From contig NZ_JAACYW010000021.1 of NCBI RefSeq assembly GCF_015356825.1, forward strand, positions 1 through 64,000: a DNA stretch of 64,000 nt, in the 5' to 3' direction. The DNA comes from Catenulispora rubra. GTDB taxonomy: Bacteria; Actinomycetota; Actinomycetes; Streptomycetales; Catenulisporaceae. Made by a program: the position numbers and the translations under genes. This document shows, in pieces, positions 60,847 to 64,000 of the stretch (positions are counted from its first letter, which is position 1; each line of letters begins with the position of its first letter). Under the pieces are notes generated by a model. It was not told where the DNA came from and did no database searches. It worked only from the letters and a program-made list of their open reading frames with translations.

Positions 60847-60956
60847 GTCTCAATGGTCCGCATTGGCCGGAGCGCGCGCATCGGCGCAGAGGCTGATCTG
60901 TACGCCCCCCTTCAAAGCGCGGTCTCCTCCCCGGGTATGATTTTCGGCCCGCGACG

Positions 60957-60986
60957 TTGATCGCCATCCGTCCGCAGGCTTACGGT
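60957..60986 (+). promoter_or_regulatory. Promoter of the second histidine kinase gene
   Basis: TTGATC (60957-60962), an 18-bp spacer and TACGGT (60981-60986), which ends 6 nt before ATG 60993. Transcription should start at or next to the A of the start codon. Confidence 0.6.
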
Positions 60987-60992
60987 CGGCGC

Positions 60993-62225
60993 ATGGCCGA
61001 CCTCGCGGCACACTCCGTCCCGCCGCCGACCCGGAAGCCCGAGCCCGCCTCGTTCTCGCGGCGGATGCGCCCCTGGCAGTGGGTGGTGCTGGACGCCCTG
61101 GTGGCGCTGATGTTCCTGCTGCCGTTCGGGTCGAGCCGGTCACGCGCACCGGCGCATCAGAACCCGTGGCTGTCGCTGCTGGTCCTCGGCGTCACGCTGG
61201 CGTTCCTCGCCCGCCGCCGCTTCCCGATGACCGTCTGCCTGCTCCTCACCGCCGCGACCGTCACCCTGGCCACCGCCGGCGCACCGTATGACTCCTACGG
61301 TCCGTTCGCGATGATGTTCGCGCTCTACACCGTCGCGACGACCCGCTCCGGCCGCAGCACCACACTCGCCTCCGCCGCGGTCCTGACGGTGGCCCTGGTG
61401 ATCCTGACCAGCCTGCACTACCCGGCCTCGGTCACGGCGCTCAGCGGAGTCGCGATCGGCGTGGCACCGTCGCTGACCGGCTACGTGGTACGCCAACAAC
61501 GGCAATACCGCGCAGCGATGGCCGCCGTACGCGCCCGCAGGATCGAGGCCGAAGTCACCTCCAGGATGGCCGACGAACGGCTGCGCATCGCCCGCGAACT
61601 GCACGACGTGGTGGCGCACGCGCTCAGCTTGATCACCGTCCAGGCCGGGGTCGCCGTGTTCCGCCAGCACGAAGCCGACCAGATGCGGGCGACGCTCACC
61701 GCGATCGAGGAGACCGGCCGCAGCGCGATGATCGACATGCGCCAGCTGCTCGGCGTGCTCCGCAATACTCCGGCGCCGGACGCCGATCAACTCTCCACAC
61801 CAGACCGAGAGCAGAACCGAGAGCCAGACCGAGCACCGGTCCCCGACCTACTGGACCTCGGCACCCTCATCTCCCAGGCGGCCCAAGCAGGCCTGCACAT
61901 CAGCCTCCGGGAGGAGGGCGAGCGCCGAGTCATCCCCGCGGCCGTCGGCCTGGCGGTGTACCGCATCGTCCAGGAGTCCCTGACCAACATCCTGCGACAC
62001 GCCCGAACCACCTCCGGCTCGGTCCTGCTCAGCTTCGCCCCACACCAACTGGCGGTCATCATCGCCAATCCCCCGCCGCCCGATGGACTGCCACCGGCCC
62101 CGCCCGGAACCCCGGGACACGGCCTGCGCGGCATGGCCGAACGCACCGCGCTGTTCGGCGGCACCTTCTCCGCAGGACCCTCGTCCGACGGCGGATTCAC
62201 GGTCGCCGCGAGGTTCCCCGCATGA
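60993..62225 (+). CDS. Sensor histidine kinase (NarL-type system)
   Basis: A 410-aa membrane kinase. About five N-terminal helices (30-165) with very short loops suggest intramembrane sensing. The HisKA_3 phosphoacceptor is H204 in ARELHDVVAHA. The ATPase domain has QESLTNILRHA and GHGLRGMAERT. A Pro/Asp/Arg-rich linker (about 260-290) interrupts the region before it. ATG 60993 fits the leaderless promoter; the frame runs on to 60957. It overlaps the response regulator by 4 nt. Confidence 0.9.
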   Translation: MADLAAHSVPPPTRKPEPASFSRRMRPWQWVVLDALVALMFLLPFGSSRSRAPAHQNPWLSLLVLGVTLAFLARRRFPMTVCLLLTAATVTLATAGAPYDSYGPFAMMFALYTVATTRSGRSTTLASAAVLTVALVILTSLHYPASVTALSGVAIGVAPSLTGYVVRQQRQYRAAMAAVRARRIEAEVTSRMADERLRIARELHDVVAHALSLITVQAGVAVFRQHEADQMRATLTAIEETGRSAMIDMRQLLGVLRNTPAPDADQLSTPDREQNREPDRAPVPDLLDLGTLISQAAQAGLHISLREEGERRVIPAAVGLAVYRIVQESLTNILRHARTTSGSVLLSFAPHQLAVIIANPPPPDGLPPAPPGTPGHGLRGMAERTALFGGTFSAGPSSDGGFTVAARFPA

Positions 62226-62887
62226 GCCGCATCCTCATCGCCGACGACCAGGCGCTGCTGCGCGCCTCGCTCCGAGCGCTGGTCAACGGTTACGACGGCT
62301 GCGAAGTGGTCGGCGAGGCGGAGAACGGCGCCCAGGCCGTTCACCTGGCCGCGGATCTGAGCCCCGACCTCGTGGTGATGGACGTCCGGATGCCCGTCCT
62401 GGACGGCATCGAGGCCACCCGCCGGATCACCGCGGCCGATCCGGCCGTCAGGGTCCTGATCCTGACCACCTTCGACCTCGACGAGTACGTCTACGAAGGC
62501 ATACTCGCCGGAGCCAGCGGCTTCCTGCTCAAGGACTCGCCGCCGGCCGACCTGGTCAAGGCGATCGAGGTGATCCGCGGCGGCGAGGCCCTGCTCACCC
62601 CGGCCGCGACCCGCAGGCTGATCACCGAATTCGTCCGGGGCCGCAAGGCGAAAGGCCACCTCACGCCGACACCGGAAACGGCCCTCAACACCCTGACCTC
62701 CCGCGAGCGGGAAGTCCTGACCCTCGTCGCGCGCGGCCTGTCCAACACCGAGATCGGCACCGAACTCTTCGTCTCGATGTCGACGGTCAAGACACACATG
62801 TCATCGCTGCTGGCCAAGCTCGGCGCCCGCGACCGGGCCCAGCTGGTGATCCGCGCCTACGAAAGCGGCATGGTGCGGGCGGGATGA
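62222..62887 (+). CDS. NarL/LuxR-family response regulator
   Basis: A 221-aa regulator with receiver domain (D8/D9, phosphorylation site D54 in LVVMDVRMPVLDG, ILTTFD, LLKD) and LuxR-type helix-turn-helix (LTSREREVLTLVARGLSN, MSTVKTHMSSLLAKLG). It closely parallels the regulator at 26238. Partner of the overlapping kinase and probable controller of the divergent ABC exporter. Confidence 0.92.
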   Translation: MSRILIADDQALLRASLRALVNGYDGCEVVGEAENGAQAVHLAADLSPDLVVMDVRMPVLDGIEATRRITAADPAVRVLILTTFDLDEYVYEGILAGASGFLLKDSPPADLVKAIEVIRGGEALLTPAATRRLITEFVRGRKAKGHLTPTPETALNTLTSREREVLTLVARGLSNTEIGTELFVSMSTVKTHMSSLLAKLGARDRAQLVIRAYESGMVRAG

Positions 62888-62908
62888 AACCCCGCCCGCG
62901 AACACGCC

Positions 62909-63646
62909 TCAGTTGCCCCCGGCCACCCGCAGCACCGCACCGGTGGTGAAACTCGCGTCGTCGCTCAGCAGCCACGCGATGGCCGCCGCGATCTCCTCCG
63001 GTTCGCCGGGCCGGCCGAGCGGAAGCATCGCGCCGCGCTTCTCGGCGCGGTCCGCGTCTCCCATGTCGGCGTGGATGCGGGTGCGCGTGACCCCGGCCTG
63101 CACCGAGTTCACCCGGATCCCCTCGCGTCCCAGCTCCTGCGCCAGGCCCACGGTGATCGAGTCGACCGCGGCCTTGGCGCCGGCGTAGTGCACGTATTCG
63201 CCGGGCGAGCCGCGGGTGGCCGCACCGGAGGAGACGTTCACGATCGCACCGCCCCCGCGCTTCGCCATCTCCTTGGCCGCGCGCCGGCAGCACAGCAGAT
63301 AGCCGATCACGTTCACGTCGACGACCCGTCGGATGTCCGCCACGTCGGCGTCCACGAGGCGGGTCAGCGGACCGGTCACACCGGCGTTGTTGACCAGCCC
63401 GGTCACCCCGCCGAGCTCGCCGATCGCGGTGTCGAAGAGGCGCTCCACGTCCGCCTCGTCGGTGGTGTCCATCTTGACCGGCACGCAGCGCCGGCCGAGG
63501 TCGCGGACCTCCTCGGCCGTCGCTTCCGCGGCGGCGTCGTCGCTGAGGTAGCTGAAAGCGATGTCGTGGCCGTCCCGGGCCAGGCGCAGGGCGGTGGCGC
63601 GGCCAATTCCTCGACCGCCGCCCGTGATGATGGTGACGCGTTCCAT
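62909..63646 (-). CDS. SDR-family oxidoreductase (FabG-like)
   Basis: A 245-aa classical short-chain dehydrogenase. TGGGRGIG is the cofactor site, LVNNAGV the structural motif, NVSSGAA carries the Ser, and VHYAGAKAAVDS the Tyr and Lys. It resembles FabG-like 3-oxoacyl reductases or glucose dehydrogenase relatives; the substrate is not set by sequence. ATG 63646 has TAGCGT 6 nt upstream. It converges on the response regulator gene (21-bp gap). Confidence 0.9.
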   Translation of the reverse strand: MERVTIITGGGRGIGRATALRLARDGHDIAFSYLSDDAAAEATAEEVRDLGRRCVPVKMDTTDEADVERLFDTAIGELGGVTGLVNNAGVTGPLTRLVDADVADIRRVVDVNVIGYLLCCRRAAKEMAKRGGGAIVNVSSGAATRGSPGEYVHYAGAKAAVDSITVGLAQELGREGIRVNSVQAGVTRTRIHADMGDADRAEKRGAMLPLGRPGEPEEIAAAIAWLLSDDASFTTGAVLRVAGGN

Positions 63647-63687
63647 ACCGGCACGCTAGCCGTTCGCGTATGCGAGAGTTGGTCTTG

Positions 63688-64000
63688 ATGACTGACGCGC
63701 AGATCGCCGACACCGGTCTCGGGGCTGGACCCGGTACGGCAGCAGAGCCCGGCAGGCCGCCCAGCAACCGCTGGCAGGCGCTACGGCAGCCGGAAGCCCT
63801 GATCCCGCTGGTCCTGGTCGGCATCTTCCTCGTGATATGGGTCCTCGTGCTGGCCCGTCCGACGTTCCTGACCTCGTTCGACCTCTGGGCCCGGAACCAC
63901 ATCCAGGACGTGGCGCACGCGACGCAGGGGAAGAACCGCTGGCCGGTCTTCAAGAAGATCGCCGACCTCGGCGGCGGCGTCGCCGTCCAGGGCGTGCCGT
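63688..64000 (+). CDS. N-terminal part of a membrane protein (PAP2-like), cut by window edge
   Basis: Only the first 104 codons lie in the window. A Gly/Ala/Pro-rich polar start is followed by a transmembrane helix (about 37-56, ALIPLVLVGIFLVIWVLVLA) and a loop with FDLWARNHIQDVAHATQG. The pattern of a first helix, a D-W-x-N/H loop and KKIADLGGG is that of PAP2-type phosphatases, but the catalytic motifs are beyond the edge. The in-frame ATG at 63670 is an alternative start. Confidence 0.55.
   Translation, partial: MTDAQIADTGLGAGPGTAAEPGRPPSNRWQALRQPEALIPLVLVGIFLVIWVLVLARPTFLTSFDLWARNHIQDVAHATQGKNRWPVFKKIADLGGGVAVQGVP

Noticed and set aside
1-64000. Prophage, insertion sequence, rRNA or tRNA genes
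   Set aside because: No transposase, integrase, phage structural gene, terminal inverted repeat pair or RNA-gene-like structure was recognised on either strand.

Overview
The window is very GC-rich DNA of an actinomycete. It has strong G/C third-position bias, WhiB, DUF2510, class F sortase and AdnAB families, and many GTG starts. The 5' half keeps, in order, the block known in Mycobacterium tuberculosis as whiB7 - uvrD2 - mrx1 - nudC - adnB - adnA - MGMT-like - moeZ/moeB1 - tetR - DUF3107 - ferritin-like - rhlE. Extra genes sit inside it. A Catenulispora- or Streptomyces-like soil actinomycete fits; the species cannot be fixed from sequence alone.

Layout. 1-4.3 kb: whiB7 with a structured leader, an unknown 152-aa gene behind a promoter resembling a WhiB7-activated one, and a pair of membrane-anchored extracytoplasmic proteins. 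4.3-8.4 kb: uvrD2, mycoredoxin, a decayed second mycoredoxin copy, and very small genes. 8.4-15.1 kb: secreted serine protease, nudC, M20 dipeptidase, aldehyde dehydrogenase and an orphan sugar-binding lipoprotein. 15.2-22 kb: adnBA, the double-strand-break resection helicase-nuclease. 22.2-27.4 kb: an FtsX-type ABC exporter divergent from a two-component system, then an alkyltransferase-like gene. 27.5-37.1 kb: a pseudokinase-flippase fusion, moeZ, TetR, small conserved genes, ferritin-like protein and rhlE. 37.2-44.4 kb: hydrolases, oxidoreductases and an ECF41 sigma factor with an exact ECF41-type promoter in front of its neighbouring epimerase gene. 44.5-48.6 kb: PucR regulator divergent from an NCS1 permease and a phosphotransferase. 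48.6-51.1 kb: an MFS exporter and its divergent TetR regulator, separated by eight copies of one operator motif. 51.2-57.4 kb: G1 peptidase, orphan VirD4-like ATPase, gabT, and a secreted protein with a sortase. 57.6-64 kb: a second MFS exporter, a second ABC plus two-component module, an SDR, and the start of a membrane protein.

Two features stand out. One is the operator array between the MFS and TetR genes: six sites about 16-21 bp apart on the tetR side and two on the exporter side. The other is a repeated promoter layout: fifteen genes have a TANNNT -10 box 6 or 7 nt before the start codon, nearly all without a usable Shine-Dalgarno sequence, which suggests many leaderless mRNAs. No rRNA, tRNA, CRISPR array, insertion sequence or prophage was recognised.
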